Assembly (NCBI GenBank): GCA_900549975.1
Contig: URQK01000024.1
Location: 1-19,497, forward strand
DNA length: 19,497 bases
Direction: 5' to 3'
Source: an uncultured Mollicutes bacterium
GTDB taxonomy: Bacteria > Bacillota_I > Bacilli_A > RFN20 > CAG-826
In this document: positions 1 to 7,427 of the stretch, piece by piece
Position numbering within the stretch: position 1 is the stretch's first letter
Layout of the letters: the number at the start of each line of letters is the position of its first letter
Position numbers and translations under genes: made by a program
The notes under the pieces: model-generated
What the model saw: only the letters and a program-made list of their open reading frames with translations
Database searches by the model: none
What the model was told of the DNA's origin: nothing

Positions 1-39
1 AAAAAGACTATTTAACCCATTATTGCTTATAATAGTCTT
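1..39 (-). terminator. Candidate intrinsic terminator after the galactokinase gene
   Basis: AAGACTATT at 4-12 is the exact reverse complement of AATAGTCTT at 31-39, giving a 9-bp stem with an 18-nt loop. Read on the minus strand it lies just past the galactokinase stop codon and runs into at least five U at the window edge. The stem is AU-rich and the loop is long, so it may be modest in strength. The window ends before the full U tract can be seen. Confidence 0.6.
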
Positions 40-46
40 ATTTGCA

Positions 47-1222
47 TTAATTTAAATGTTTTGATCCGTCGTTTCTAATCGAGATTTGATGGACATTTTC
101 TTTACCAAATACTTCTGCCATTTCTTCAACATAATATTCTAATTCATCTTCATGAACAAACGCTAAGATTGTTCCTTCAAATCCACCACCATGAATTCTA
201 CAAGCACCATCATGGATTAAGTGTTTAGATAACGCTAAGGCAAGATTAATATTTTGAGTTACACTTCCAGGAACACAAGTATTTTGTAAATATTCCATAG
301 AACTATTTCCAGATTCATTAACCATTTCTAAGAATTTTTTAATTTTACCATTCTTTAAACTTCTAAATCCTTTTTTAACTCTTTCATTTTCATCATAGAA
401 ATGAATTGCTCTTAATATTGCACGATCAGAAACAACTTTTCTTAATTCAGGTAAAGCAGCATAAAATTCTTCTTTTTTAACTTTAGCGAGTACTTTTTTA
501 TGGAAATATTTAGCAACACTTTTCATTTCTTCTGGTATTGCGGCATAATGACTTGTCAAATTAGAATGATCGCCACCAGTATTAGTAATAACAATATGAT
601 ATGGTTCAATATTGATACTTAAATGTTCAATAACTGGCTTATTAAGATTTTTAAAATTAATAAGGTTAACACCGCCAAAAGCAACACCACATTGATCTAA
701 TAATCCACATGGTTTTCCAAAATATTCTTTTTCCGCAAATTGGCCGATTTTTGCCATATCATAACGATCCATAGAATCATTGTTATAATAGAAATTCTCA
801 ATTTCTGCAATTAAGCATTCAAAAGCAGCAGAGGAAGATATACCTGATCCCGCTGGAAGAATAGAATCAGCATAAGCTTTAAATCCGCCAATATGATAAC
901 CTAATTCTTTTAGTTCAAACAATACACCTTTAATAAGTGCGGCATTTGTTCCTTCTTCTTCTTTTACTTTTTGAAGATTATTTAAATCAATTTTAGTTTC
1001 ACCATAATTTTCTGAAATCAAAATCACTTCATTTTCGCATTTTTCTGTAGCGGCCATAATATCCAAATCAACAGCGCCTACTAAAACTAAACCATTATTA
1101 TGATCCGTATGATTTCCTAAAATTTCCATTCTTCCTGAAGAAGAAAATAAATCAGTAGAATCACTATTAAAGTTTTCTTTAAATGCTTTTTTTAATTTGT
1201 TTTTTCTATTTTCTAAATCCAT
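47..1222 (-). CDS. galK: Galactokinase-family GHMP sugar kinase
   Basis: A 391-residue cytoplasmic GHMP kinase, close to the usual galactokinase length; the family phosphorylates galactose at C1 with ATP in the Leloir pathway. The substrate signature is at residues 30-44 (GRMEILGNHTDHNNG), the glycine/serine ATP loop PAGSGISSSAAF at about 126-137, the catalytic Asp at D176 in CGLLDQ, and the third GHMP motif RIHGGGFEG near the C-terminus. The ATG at 1222 is chosen over an in-frame GTG at 1240 because GAGGTG lies 8 nt before it, while the GTG would sit inside that ribosome site. The usual GEHTDY is GNHTDH here, so the Glu that contacts the sugar is replaced by Asn. A related sugar kinase (GalNAc or another hexose) is therefore possible. 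No other Leloir gene is visible. It has its own promoter and terminator. Confidence 0.88.
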   Translation of the reverse strand: MDLENRKNKLKKAFKENFNSDSTDLFSSSGRMEILGNHTDHNNGLVLVGAVDLDIMAATEKCENEVILISENYGETKIDLNNLQKVKEEEGTNAALIKGVLFELKELGYHIGGFKAYADSILPAGSGISSSAAFECLIAEIENFYYNNDSMDRYDMAKIGQFAEKEYFGKPCGLLDQCGVAFGGVNLINFKNLNKPVIEHLSINIEPYHIVITNTGGDHSNLTSHYAAIPEEMKSVAKYFHKKVLAKVKKEEFYAALPELRKVVSDRAILRAIHFYDENERVKKGFRSLKNGKIKKFLEMVNESGNSSMEYLQNTCVPGSVTQNINLALALSKHLIHDGACRIHGGGFEGTILAFVHEDELEYYVEEMAEVFGKENVHQISIRNDGSKHLN

Positions 1223-1230
1223 AAATAATG

Positions 1231-1236
1231 CACCTC
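1231..1236 (-). promoter_or_regulatory. Ribosome binding site that fixes the galK start
   Basis: GAGGTG on the minus strand stands 8 nt before the ATG at 1222. This favours that ATG over the upstream in-frame GTG at 1240, which overlaps the site. Confidence 0.75.
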
Positions 1237-1248
1237 GCACGCATTAAT

Positions 1249-1277
1249 ATGATAGTAAAAAAAACGACAAATTTCAA
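1249..1277 (-). promoter_or_regulatory. Sigma-A type promoter of galK
   Basis: On the minus strand TTGAAA (1272-1277) and TATCAT (1249-1254) are separated by exactly 17 nt, and the spacer contains an 8-T run. Transcription would begin near 1242, giving a leader of about 20 nt that still contains the ribosome site. This suggests galK can be transcribed independently of the two-component genes upstream. Confidence 0.65.
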
Positions 1278-1311
1278 TGAAAATAAACATTTAAAAATAT
1301 CATTTTTGACT

Positions 1312-1351
1312 AGTTATAAAAGTTATTTTTGTAAATATTAATTTATAACTT
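1312..1351 (-). terminator. Weak hairpin after the histidine kinase gene
   Basis: Two alternative AU-only stems overlap here: AAGTTAT (1320-1326) with ATAACTT (1345-1351), and AGTTATAA (1312-1319) with TTATAACT (1343-1350). The first is followed by UUUU on the minus strand. It could be a weak terminator, leaving partial readthrough into galK. Confidence 0.35.
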
Positions 1352-2696
1352 ATTTAACAGGGAACATTATTGATAATGAAAATACATTGTTAGCTACATT
1401 AACATTTAAATCCCCATCATATTTATTAACTACAAGTTGAATAGATTTCATACCAAAGCCATGATAATCTTTATCTTTTTTAGTTGTTAAAGGTAGTCCA
1501 TTGTCACCTAACACAATATTTCCCTCATAATAATTATCTACGCTAATAGATATGAAAGAATTAATATTTTTAACAATTAAACTAATATGTCTTTTATCAA
1601 CATCTTTGATTTTAGACACTGCTTCAATTGCGTTATCAATAATATTACCAAATAATGAATAAAGGTCAGCTTTATCAACAAAATAAAGTTTAGAACAATC
1701 CGCTAAACAAGTTAATTTAATACTCTTTTTTTGACAAATTAAGCTTTTTTCTGAAAGAATTAAGTCAAGTGCTTCATTACCTGTTTTAATAGTGGAATCA
1801 TAAATATTAATAACATTTTCTAATTCTTTTACTAATTTAGAATCCATTTGTCCGTTTTTAGCATATTCCATTAATTGATGCTTTAAATCATGACATTTTA
1901 CATTAATTATATCTACATTCTCTTTACTTTCTTTATATTGATCTTCCGCTTGTTTTAATAAATGCATAGTCGTTTGTAATTCGGATTTTAAATGTTTATT
2001 AATCGCTAAAGAAAATTGCATATATAAAACCATAGAGCAACAAAGTAAATTGTAAATACAACTTACAATTGAATAGGTTTTGCTATATCCATCTCTTATA
2101 TAAATAATAACGGCATTTAAAACAATATCCACTAATAAGACAATACCCGCAATAATAACCATGGAATAGTTTTCGATAATCAGTTCTCTTTTATTGATAC
2201 GTTTGCCTAATATTGCATAAACGACCCAATAAATAGCAAGGTAAATATCTAAATAAATAAACCCATAAAATAAAGACTGTAATGAGATTTTCGAAAAATC
2301 AATAACGTTATTACCATATAATCCTAATGTTGGGGAAATCACCATATTAAAACTATTAACAATTAAAGAATACACTTCATGAGCAAAATGTTGCATTGTG
2401 TAAGCAGTAATACCAACAAAGAAAACAATGCGGAAAGATATTTCATAAACAAAAAATAAAGAAACTAAACAGTATAGAAATAAAACTAAAAACATCATTG
2501 ATGTATAAATAGAATTAGTTAAATCAGGTGGAATAGGAAAACCAACAGCTAAAATAAGACAAGCTAATGAAGACAAAATTAGTCTTAAAACAAAATGATT
2601 CTTATGAACTTGCTTAAATGAAAATAAATGCATAGCGACAAGAATTTCCATAACAAATATTAATTTATAGAAAAATAATTCTGATAAAACGTACAT
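1350..2696 (-). CDS. AgrC-like sensor histidine kinase (GHKL ATPase)
   Basis: A 448-residue membrane sensor kinase. Residues 1-235 hold about six hydrophobic helices with very short loops, and no large extracellular sensor domain is present. A short helical linker leads to the dimerisation/phosphoacceptor region, with the likely phospho-His H269 in KCHDLKHQL. The ATPase follows, with an N box at 351-359 (NIIDNAIEA) and a G box at 412-416 (HGFGM). This is the architecture of peptide-sensing HPK10 kinases such as AgrC. The start overlaps the stop of the response regulator gene in TAATG, so the two are translationally coupled, and AGAGGTG lies just upstream. No pheromone precursor or processing membrane protease gene is in the window, so the signal is unknown. 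Confidence 0.9.
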   Translation of the reverse strand: MYVLSELFFYKLIFVMEILVAMHLFSFKQVHKNHFVLRLILSSLACLILAVGFPIPPDLTNSIYTSMMFLVLFLYCLVSLFFVYEISFRIVFFVGITAYTMQHFAHEVYSLIVNSFNMVISPTLGLYGNNVIDFSKISLQSLFYGFIYLDIYLAIYWVVYAILGKRINKRELIIENYSMVIIAGIVLLVDIVLNAVIIYIRDGYSKTYSIVSCIYNLLCCSMVLYMQFSLAINKHLKSELQTTMHLLKQAEDQYKESKENVDIINVKCHDLKHQLMEYAKNGQMDSKLVKELENVINIYDSTIKTGNEALDLILSEKSLICQKKSIKLTCLADCSKLYFVDKADLYSLFGNIIDNAIEAVSKIKDVDKRHISLIVKNINSFISISVDNYYEGNIVLGDNGLPLTTKKDKDYHGFGMKSIQLVVNKYDGDLNVNVANNVFSLSIMFPVK

Positions 2697-3418
2697 TAAT
2701 GTTCACCTCTTGCCATACTACTTCTTAAATAATTATTTAATGCATGTAAAAACGCTTTGTGACGTGGATGGGATATTTGTAACTTCGTACCATCAACATA
2801 AACAGTAAAGTCTTCTATTTTTTCTACATATTTTAAATTAACCAAATAACATTGATTACAAAATTCAAATGGTAAATCAGTTAATTCGTCTTTTACCTTT
2901 TTAAGACTTCCTGTCGCAGCTAAATCACCATTAAGAGTATGATAGATTAATGAGTGGTTGATAACTTCAATATATTTAATATCAGAAGTTTTAATTTTTG
3001 TTGCAGTCACTTTATTTTTAATAAGCAAATAAGTATCATTATTTTTTTTAAAATAATCAATAACACGACGTAGTTTTAAAGAAAAACTATTATAAGAAAT
3101 TGGTTTTAAAATAAAATCAAAAGCATTTACTTCATATCCCTTAATAGCATATTGCGCTAAACTTGTGACAAATACAATCATTACTTTATCATCTTTTTTT
3201 CTTATTTCTCTTGCCGCGGTCATTCCGTCCATAATTGGCATATTTATATCCATAAAAATTAAATCATAACTAGAAGAAAATTGATCAATAAAAGACTTTG
3301 CATTCTCAAAGCAAGAAATGCAAATATCAAAGTTATTTTTCTCAAAAATTTCTTTTACAAAGTTTTCTAGTTCTTGGGATATATTTTTTTCGTCTTCTAC
3401 GATAGCAATATTTATCAT
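2696..3418 (-). CDS. LytTR-family response regulator
   Basis: A 240-residue response regulator. The receiver domain spans about 1-120, with acidic pocket E8/D9, phospho-acceptor D57 in FMDINMP, T85 and K105. A LytTR DNA-binding domain occupies about 130-235. The family (AgrA, VirR, LytR) binds pairs of short direct repeats and usually activates nearby or surface-related genes. It is the first gene of a two-gene unit with the kinase, sharing one base with it. There is no good Shine-Dalgarno sequence before the ATG; instead TATAAT lies 6 nt upstream. Candidate target repeats lie before the surface operon at 10782-10810. Confidence 0.9.
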   Translation of the reverse strand: MINIAIVEDEKNISQELENFVKEIFEKNNFDICISCFENAKSFIDQFSSSYDLIFMDINMPIMDGMTAAREIRKKDDKVMIVFVTSLAQYAIKGYEVNAFDFILKPISYNSFSLKLRRVIDYFKKNNDTYLLIKNKVTATKIKTSDIKYIEVINHSLIYHTLNGDLAATGSLKKVKDELTDLPFEFCNQCYLVNLKYVEKIEDFTVYVDGTKLQISHPRHKAFLHALNNYLRSSMARGEH

Positions 3419-3424
3419 ACTTTT

Positions 3425-3430
3425 ATTATA
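3425..3430 (-). promoter_or_regulatory. Possible -10 element giving a leaderless response regulator mRNA
   Basis: TATAAT on the minus strand is followed by only six bases (AAAAGT) before the ATG. Initiation at the usual distance would place the transcript start at about the A of the ATG. No recognisable -35 sits at 16-18 nt, so confidence is limited. Confidence 0.4.
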
Positions 3431-3474
3431 ACTTTCTTTTTTTTAATTTAAAACAAATTCATTAAAATGCGTGA

Positions 3475-3504
3475 AAGAGGAAGTGTTTGTTACCACTTCC
3501 TCTT
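3475..3504 (-). terminator. Strong hairpin ending the surface operon
   Basis: AAGAGGAAGTG (3475-3485) and CACTTCCTCTT (3494-3504) form a perfect 11-bp stem with an 8-nt loop, starting 16 nt after the stop of the large lipoprotein gene. The U tract after it on the minus strand is short (UUU then CACGCAUUUU). It may act as a terminator, a 3' end stabiliser, or both. It separates the operon from the response regulator gene. Confidence 0.6.
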
Positions 3505-3520
3505 AATTAAAGCAACTTGC

Positions 3521-6151
3521 CTAAGCAATAGTTTTAGGAGATAAAACTTTAATGCAATCAAAGTTACCACATCCACCAGTAATTGTGAATACTAAGGTAT
3601 TTTCTCCTTTGTTTAAATCAATAGTAGCTAATTCGAATTCTTTATAATGTGCCCAGTTAGCTTCTGTATCCTCATAGTGAGTAGGAACTTCAACTTCTTT
3701 ACCATTTAGTGTAATAGTAAATGGATTATCAGTATTAGATCCTAAAGCCATAACTATAGACAATTTTACTTTTGTAGCCTCACTAGCGTTTAATGTAAAG
3801 GCAATGGTCGCATTATAATTATTACATACATTACCAAGAGCTTTACCATTAGTAGCAGTTGGCTCATTATTAACCGCAATAGCGCCACTGCTACCATTAG
3901 TTAAAGTTGCGTTTTCTCCTTCAAATGTGTATGTTTCACCAGTTATTTCATAATATGATTCAACAGCACTTGCGGCACTAATTTCAATATAATCAAAGTT
4001 AGTCATCGCTCCATCAGCAGTTTTAAGAACTATTTCATTTATTCCAGTTTTTAAATAAACACCCTTAATCACAAAGTCTGTCCAGGCGCCATAACCATAT
4101 GATGGAGGTACATTAAATTTTGCATCGCCATTATAGAATAACGGATTGCCATTAACTGTAACTTCTTTATAGTTAACTTTCATTGCTAAACGGTCACTTC
4201 CTACAATTGCAGAAACAATTTTCAAATCCACAAATTGGCTTTGGCTTGAGGTGATTTGATATTTAATTTCAGAACCAGTCCCAATTTGTCCAACATGTGA
4301 ACCGCCACTTGCATTAAGGTCTGCTTCACTTACAATGCTGCAATTAGTTAATGTGGCTTCTGTTCCTTCAAAGCGATAATCAGTTTTTTCACTAGCTGTA
4401 GTGAAATATACATCTTTATCAGCATAAATCGAGATATAATCGACATTAGTCATAGCATTACTAGTTGCCACTAATTTAATAACATTAGCGCCTTCATTAA
4501 GAGTAACATTTTTAATAATTAATTCGCCCCAGTTGTTCCAAGTGCCAAATAATCCTTCTGTAGTAAATTCATCATCACTTGTAACACTAGTTCCATTAAC
4601 TTCGAGAATAAAATTAGACTCAAGTTTTAATCTATCGTTTCCAACAATAATCATACGTAGTTTTAAGCTTACCGTTTGATTAGCATCTGATGTTACATTA
4701 AATGTTAATTTAGAACTACCATTAATTCCACCAACATGATTATTTCCGCTAGCGCCATTATTATCAGTACCCACAGAGCATTTTTCTAATTGAGCGTATT
4801 CGGCTTCTAAACGATACTCTGTGCCACTAACTGCTGGTACTGCTTTTTTAACTTCTACTTTTGTTTCAGATACAATTTTAATGTAATCAAAGTTGCCACA
4901 TCCACCAGTAATGGTGATGACAATTTCATTTTCACCTTGAATTAAATTTAACAATGCTACTTTAAACTCCACAAAGTGATTCCAGTTTGCGCCACTATCT
5001 TTATAAGTAGTTGGGATTTCTAATTCTTCACCATTTAAGCTTACTTTAAATGGATTTTCAGTATTAGCGCTACCTAAAGCCATACATACATATAATGTAG
5101 CCTCTTTTGCTTCTTCAGCAGTAACTTTATATGAAATAGTAGCTCCATTGTTATTAAAGCAATTTCCTAAAGCATTGCCACTTCTAGCTCCGCTTGCTTC
5201 ACTAACATTAAAGTAACCACTAGAACCTCCGCCTAAAACAGCATCATCATGCTCAAAGTAATAGCTTTCTCCAGTGCCATCAGGTATATCTAGCGTATAC
5301 CATTTGACTTCTTTATCAGCTTTAATAACTATTTTATCAAAGTTAGTGTGAACATCTTTAACACCTTTAAAAACGATTGTATTCTTGCCTTTGACAAGAT
5401 CAACATTATTGAATATTACTTTACCAAAATTGAAATATCCATAATTTTCGGATGCTTCAATAGAATCATCTTTTAAGTTATCTAATGTTACTCCATTGAC
5501 ATCAATAGAGAAATATTTAGCAAAGTTAAGACGATCAGCGCCTACTACTGCAGCAACAACTTTTAAATCAACTGTTTGGTTATCTTCAGAAGTTAAGACA
5601 AATTTAATTTCTGAACCTTCACCAATTTGACCGACTAATTGTCCGTTACTTGCTTGATTACTACTTGAAGTAGCACAAGCACTTAAACTTGCATCTTCTG
5701 CTTCTAAATTGTATTCATTTTGATATTTGCTAACAAAGACATTAACTTGAGCAGTTTTATTTCCGTCTTCAGAAGTTACGCTAACAGTTGCTTTTCCTTC
5801 TTTAAGAGCTTTAACTAGACCACTATCAGAAACACTAACAACATCATTATTAACACTATACTTAACTTTCTTATTAGTGGCATTGTTTGGTAAAACATTA
5901 ACATTTAATTGTTTTTCTTCACCAACTTTTAATTCATTATTTGCTAACTCTGCACTAATAGAAGCAACATCAACTTTAGTACTTGTTGGTGTTGATGTAC
6001 TTGGCTTACTAGTTGAAGTACCAGTAGATATAGAAGTACTTGGCTTGTTTGTAGAAGTTGAATTGTTATTTTGGCAACTACTTAAGCAAGTAACTGCTCC
6101 TAATAACATAGCAATAGATAAAACGGCTGTTTTCATTTTTGAGTTTTTCAT
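3521..6151 (-). CDS. Large surface lipoprotein: Big_2-like domain plus five jelly-roll carbohydrate-binding-like modules
   Basis: An 876-residue exported lipoprotein. The signal peptide ends in the lipobox LSSC with C26 as lipid anchor. A Ser/Thr-rich linker covers about 27-59 and a Big_2-type Ig-like domain about 60-141. Five modules of about 130 residues follow, at roughly 147-278, 297-427, 446-577, 592-725 and 741-870. Modules 1, 3 and 4 are one type, ending in TNFD or TNVD; modules 2 and 5 are a second type, ending in ITGGCGNFD. The order is A-B-A-A-B. Each opens with a Y-x-(F/L)-E-(G/A/H)-type strand, as in CBM6/CBM35-like jelly rolls, so a sugar-binding role is inferred; no catalytic domain is seen. 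It is last in the operon with the GH3 enzyme. Only 7 nt separate it from the preceding reading frame, and its AAAGG ribosome site overlaps that frame's stop. The stop is TAG. Confidence 0.85.
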   Translation of the reverse strand: MKNSKMKTAVLSIAMLLGAVTCLSSCQNNNSTSTNKPSTSISTGTSTSKPSTSTPTSTKVDVASISAELANNELKVGEEKQLNVNVLPNNATNKKVKYSVNNDVVSVSDSGLVKALKEGKATVSVTSEDGNKTAQVNVFVSKYQNEYNLEAEDASLSACATSSSNQASNGQLVGQIGEGSEIKFVLTSEDNQTVDLKVVAAVVGADRLNFAKYFSIDVNGVTLDNLKDDSIEASENYGYFNFGKVIFNNVDLVKGKNTIVFKGVKDVHTNFDKIVIKADKEVKWYTLDIPDGTGESYYFEHDDAVLGGGSSGYFNVSEASGARSGNALGNCFNNNGATISYKVTAEEAKEATLYVCMALGSANTENPFKVSLNGEELEIPTTYKDSGANWNHFVEFKVALLNLIQGENEIVITITGGCGNFDYIKIVSETKVEVKKAVPAVSGTEYRLEAEYAQLEKCSVGTDNNGASGNNHVGGINGSSKLTFNVTSDANQTVSLKLRMIIVGNDRLKLESNFILEVNGTSVTSDDEFTTEGLFGTWNNWGELIIKNVTLNEGANVIKLVATSNAMTNVDYISIYADKDVYFTTASEKTDYRFEGTEATLTNCSIVSEADLNASGGSHVGQIGTGSEIKYQITSSQSQFVDLKIVSAIVGSDRLAMKVNYKEVTVNGNPLFYNGDAKFNVPPSYGYGAWTDFVIKGVYLKTGINEIVLKTADGAMTNFDYIEISAASAVESYYEITGETYTFEGENATLTNGSSGAIAVNNEPTATNGKALGNVCNNYNATIAFTLNASEATKVKLSIVMALGSNTDNPFTITLNGKEVEVPTHYEDTEANWAHYKEFELATIDLNKGENTLVFTITGGCGNFDCIKVLSPKTIA

Positions 6152-6158
6152 TTTTTAT

Positions 6159-6536
6159 TTACCTTTCTGCTTGCGCAATTTCAATATTTCCTGATGCATA
6201 ATAAATATCTAAAGATCTTAGGTTATAACCTTGAGTGGAAGCGTGAACCATCTTAAATGTGTTTTTACCTGGTTTTGCTTTTAAATATGCAATAGTGGAG
6301 AATGTGTAATCTGCATATCCACCCATTTGTGTTGAGGTCGCTCCTTCAGTAAAGAATACTTCACCATCAAATGTCATATCCCAAACATCATCAAATCTTA
6401 ATCCTGGTTTATTTAAGCTATGTTCAATAGCTAAACGAACATAAGTTTCTTCAGTTGATGTAAATGACCAAATTATTGTTTGTCCGTTATTAACTGAATC
6501 AATATAACCAATGCACTGTTCATTAGGTGCATCGTT
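6159..6536 (-). pseudogene. Severed C-terminal module of the upstream lipoprotein (after an in-frame TAG)
   Basis: This 125-codon open stretch continues the reading frame of the 6537-7427 lipoprotein gene directly after its TAG, and ends at TAA (6159-6161). Its product would run from NDAPNEQC to EIAQAER and looks like most of a jelly-roll module. GYID...IIWSF in it parallels GYVD...IIYSI in the first module of the same protein, and KPGKNTFKM and LRSLDIYY match the usual closing strands. An internal ATG at 6377 exists, but it has no convincing ribosome site and would start in mid-module. It is therefore more likely the severed end of one protein than a separate gene. Suppression of the stop or a sequencing error would restore a 422-residue product. 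Confidence 0.7.
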
Positions 6537-7427
6537 CTAAATATTATCATCTGAATTATGGAATTTTAAAACCTTATCATCTTTACCATAAAGATTAGTC
6601 TTTTTCCAACCATCTTCTCTTTTATGAAGACATTCTTCATAGTTACTTGTATAATCCGTACAATAACCATCTGCATCTTTATGTGTACAAGGATGTTCTT
6701 CATATCCACTAGCATTACCTAATTCAATTTTTGTGCTGCTAATGATAGATAATGATTTAAAGTTAAATTGTTGACTATCATCACGTGGATTTACGATTTT
6801 GATTTCGTTTTCACCTTTCTTAAGGCTAATACATCCAACATAATAATCAGTCCAGTCAAACCATTGAGAGAATGCTGTATTACCTGGTACATAGGCACGA
6901 GAAATTACTTGTTCATTATTTACATATAATTCAACTGTGTTAGTAATACTAACTGGATCAAACATACGAGAAATTGTTGCGCCTAAACAAGCTGTTACAT
7001 CTTCACTTGAAACAATTGAATAAATAATCTCAGAACCCTTATTAGTGTTGAAGTTATCAACATATCCGCCATCAGTATCATTTGGAACACGAACAATATC
7101 TCCTCGAGTTCCTGGCACTAATTTAACTTTTCTATTTGCGGCGGAATATGTATACTTTTTGCGTCCTGTTAAATCATAACATTTTTCTTTACAAGCTTCT
7201 TCTTCACAAGACATATCTAAGCATTTTCCACATGTAAAGCATTTCATGGTACATTCATGTTTAATAACTGGGTCATCATCTGGATTCCAGTCTGGTTTGG
7301 TCCAGTTACCAGACCATTCTTCGTTATCGCCAATAACTGAGCCACTTGTTTCTGATTTGTTACAACCAGTTACCATGCCAAGCATTGTTAATGAGACTAA
7401 AAGAAATTTGACATGTTTATTTTTCAT
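6537..7427 (-). CDS. Cys-rich carbohydrate-binding-like surface lipoprotein, truncated by TAG
   Basis: A 296-residue exported lipoprotein with lipobox MVTGC (C22 as lipid anchor) and a Trp/Asp-rich linker to about residue 56. Next comes a compact cluster of seven cysteines between C59 and C83 (C-x3-C-x2-C-x2-C-x4-C-x4-C-x3-C), then a jelly-roll-like module at about 92-236. A second Cys/His segment (about 240-270) contains HPCTHKD and ECLHK. The frame then enters a second module and meets TAG at 6539-6537. The start overlaps the end of the GH3 gene by 11 nt, so the two are translationally coupled; the Shine-Dalgarno sequence is weak. With its neighbours it probably binds the GH3 substrate at the cell surface. 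The Cys cluster could form disulfides or bind metal. Its function is unknown to me. Confidence 0.78.
   Translation of the reverse strand: MKNKHVKFLLVSLTMLGMVTGCNKSETSGSVIGDNEEWSGNWTKPDWNPDDDPVIKHECTMKCFTCGKCLDMSCEEEACKEKCYDLTGRKKYTYSAANRKVKLVPGTRGDIVRVPNDTDGGYVDNFNTNKGSEIIYSIVSSEDVTACLGATISRMFDPVSITNTVELYVNNEQVISRAYVPGNTAFSQWFDWTDYYVGCISLKKGENEIKIVNPRDDSQQFNFKSLSIISSTKIELGNASGYEEHPCTHKDADGYCTDYTSNYEECLHKREDGWKKTNLYGKDDKVLKFHNSDDNI

Noticed and set aside
1242..1244. Out-of-frame ATG just before galK as a regulatory upstream reading frame
   Set aside because: The predicted transcript starts at about this position, so the ATG would have no ribosome site. It gives only a 12-codon overlapping frame.
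3419..3520. A hidden pheromone-peptide gene (AgrD-like) beside the two-component genes
   Set aside because: The 100-nt gap holds only a hairpin and promoter-like sequence; no short frame with a ribosome site is present. No AgrB-like gene is in the window.
5980..6060. Short repeats in the Ser/Thr-rich linker as a phase-variation tract
   Set aside because: The repeats are imperfect and not a uniform short unit or homopolymer, so slippage switching is not supported.
5877..6194. Plus-strand open frame of 105 codons
   Set aside because: It lies antisense to the lipoprotein gene; its repetitive Leu/Val composition simply mirrors the Ser/Thr-rich linker and Big_2 region on the other strand. No ribosome site.
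6159..6377. Independent 72-residue gene starting at the ATG at 6377
   Set aside because: There is no good ribosome site, the start is in the middle of a module, and the frame is open and homologous upstream to the TAG. It is better read as the end of the interrupted lipoprotein.
6537..6539. Genome-wide reassignment of TAG to an amino acid
   Set aside because: TAG ends spoVS, the GT4 gene and the 876-residue lipoprotein at sensible lengths, each followed by a terminator or the next gene's ribosome site.
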